A program made the position numbers and the translations under genes. Below are positions 32,048 to 33,212 of a stretch of DNA of 33,212 nucleotides, in pieces; position 1 is the first letter of the stretch; every line of letters starts with the position of its first letter. The notes below the pieces were generated by a model. The model worked only from the letters and a program-made list of their open reading frames with translations. It had not been told where the DNA came from and searched no databases. Origin of the DNA: an uncultured Prochlorococcus sp. (GTDB taxonomy: Bacteria; Cyanobacteriota; Cyanobacteriia; PCC-6307; Cyanobiaceae); NCBI GenBank assembly GCA_902534685.1, contig CACAQP010000008.1, positions 1 through 33,212 on the forward strand, in the 5' to 3' direction.

Positions 32048-33212
32048 ATGATCAATCCGGATAATAATGATCTATATGATCTTAATGAAGCACTCAAAGT
32101 TGAAAATTTAACAATTGAAGATTACGAAGAAATATGCAAAAGATTAAAAAGAAAACCAAACAGGACTGAATTAGGAATGTTTGGAGTTATGTGGTCAGAA
32201 CATTGTTGCTATAGAAATTCAAAACTTTTATTATCTAAGTTTCCCACTAAAGGAAAGAATGTTTTGATAGGCCCTGGAGAAAATGCCGGTGTTATTGATG
32301 TTGGGAATGATCAAAAACTAGTCTTTAAAATAGAAAGTCATAATCATCCTTCTGCAATTGAACCTTTTCAAGGAGCTGCAACCGGGGTGGGAGGAATATT
32401 AAGAGATATTTTTACAATGGGTGCAAGGCCAATAGCAGTATTGAATTCTTTACGCTTTGGAAATCTCGATAAATCATCAAATGTCGATTTGCTTCAAGGA
32501 GTTGTATCTGGAATTGCACATTACGGTAATTGCGTAGGTGTACCTACTGTAGGAGGTGAAATTGATTTTGATGATAGTTATTCTGGGAATCCTTTAGTTA
32601 ATGTAATGGCTTTAGGCCTTTTGGAGACTAATGAAATTGTTTGCTCTGGAGCTAAAAATGTAGGGTCTCCTGTTCTATATGTAGGAAATACGACTGGGAG
32701 AGATGGTGTAGGTGGAGCTAGTTTTGCTAGTTCAGAATTAACTTCTTCTTCATTAGATGACAGACCTGCAGTGCAGGTAGGTGATCCATTTATTGAAAAA
32801 AGTCTTATAGAAGCCTGTTTGGATTCTTTTAAGTCAGGAGATGTAATTGCAGCTCAAGATATGGGTGCAGCAGGTTTAACATGTAGCAGTGCAGAAATGG
32901 CTGCAAATGGAAATTTAGGAATATCTATTGATTTAGATTTGGTTCCCTCAAGAGAAGAAAATATGTCTTCTTACCAATATTTATTATCAGAATCGCAAGA
33001 GAGAATGTTGTTTGTTGTTAAAGAAGAAAAAATTGATTTTCTAATTGAAAAATTTAATAAATGGGGACTATTTGCCAATGTAATTGGTAAGGTAATTAAT
33101 ACTAATGAGGTCATAATTTCACATAAAGGTAAAGTTGTTGCTCAAATTCCTACTTCTGCTTTATCTGAAGATACTCCTATAAATATTCGTAATATAATTA
33201 AAAATCCTCCTG
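32048..33212 (+). CDS. purL: Phosphoribosylformylglycinamidine synthase subunit II (3'-truncated)
   Basis: Catalyses ATP-dependent amidation of FGAR in the fourth step of purine synthesis. The window holds the first 388 codons; the C-terminus is beyond the edge. The N-terminal small PurL form (no fused glutaminase) is shown by the start [20 protein letters not shown] and early motifs: [15 protein letters not shown] with the catalytic His, GPGENAGVI, the ATP/phosphate loop [62 protein letters not shown], and [17 protein letters not shown]. It follows the PRC-barrel gene by 3 bp in the dnaN cluster, an arrangement linking the clamp to a purine-synthesis gene in this lineage. Confidence 0.96.
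   Translation, partial: MINPDNNDLYDLNEALKVENLTIEDYEEICKRLKRKPNRTELGMFGVMWSEHCCYRNSKLLLSKFPTKGKNVLIGPGENAGVIDVGNDQKLVFKIESHNHPSAIEPFQGAATGVGGILRDIFTMGARPIAVLNSLRFGNLDKSSNVDLLQGVVSGIAHYGNCVGVPTVGGEIDFDDSYSGNPLVNVMALGLLETNEIVCSGAKNVGSPVLYVGNTTGRDGVGGASFASSELTSSSLDDRPAVQVGDPFIEKSLIEACLDSFKSGDVIAAQDMGAAGLTCSSAEMAANGNLGISIDLDLVPSREENMSSYQYLLSESQERMLFVVKEEKIDFLIEKFNKWGLFANVIGKVINTNEVIISHKGKVVAQIPTSALSEDTPINIRNIIKNPP

Noticed and set aside
1-33212. CRISPR array, tRNA, rRNA, tmRNA or insertion sequence
   Set aside because: Reading all intergenic gaps showed no regularly spaced repeats, no cloverleaf with a GTTC-type T-arm, and no transposase-like ORF or terminal repeats.

Overview
The window is a stretch of ordinary, very AT-rich core chromosome from a picocyanobacterium, most likely a high-light Prochlorococcus. 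The grounds are low GC, tightly packed genes with many short convergent overlaps, mostly weak Shine-Dalgarno sites, small cyanobacterial families (a DUF3134-like protein, a stand-alone DUF1400-like protein, a VTE5-like phytol/polyprenol kinase) and the order dnaN, PRC-barrel protein, purL. I see no rRNA, tRNA, insertion sequence, prophage, CRISPR array or toxin/defence cassette.

Layout. 1-4520: end of a class IV aminotransferase (pabC-like), convergent cobA, then an MFS exporter coupled to ppk. 4521-7456: an SD-led group 2 sigma-70 factor, a phytol/polyprenol kinase, and convergent class I DAHP synthase. 7457-13495: aconitase B, a ClC Cl-/H+ antiporter, convergent purU, and a ThiO/DAO-like FAD oxidase. 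13492-18391: dnaK (-), aroE (+), rpsF (+), argG (-) behind a two-helix membrane protein. 18445-21383: DUF3134-like protein overlapping mraY, an 81-residue conserved protein, and a glucosyltransferase-domain-only sucrose-phosphate synthase on the other strand. 21584-26219: uvrA and recN, both leftward. 26276-29827: UbiB/ABC1 kinase, secreted DUF1400-like protein and thrC. 30175-33212: dnaN, PRC-barrel protein and the 5' part of purL.

The functions are housekeeping: aromatic amino-acid entry (aroG, aroE, pabC-like), tetrapyrrole branch to sirohaem/cobalamin (cobA), polyphosphate storage (ppk), citrate/isocitrate interconversion (acnB), formate release for purine synthesis (purU, purL), cell wall (mraY), osmolyte synthesis (SPS), DNA repair (uvrA, recN) and replication (dnaN).

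The most interesting signal is not a gene. The 347-bp gap between thrC and dnaN (29828-30174) looks like a chromosomal origin unwinding module: four near-consensus DnaA boxes, two of them abutting in the same orientation, followed after one base by five consecutive triplets that fit the DnaA-trio rule, then an AT-only tract. Secondary signals are a structured rpsF leader with a short Arg-rich ORF that overlaps the rpsF start, a short ORF overlapping the acnB start, and a 67-bp convergent overlap at the shortened end of SPS.
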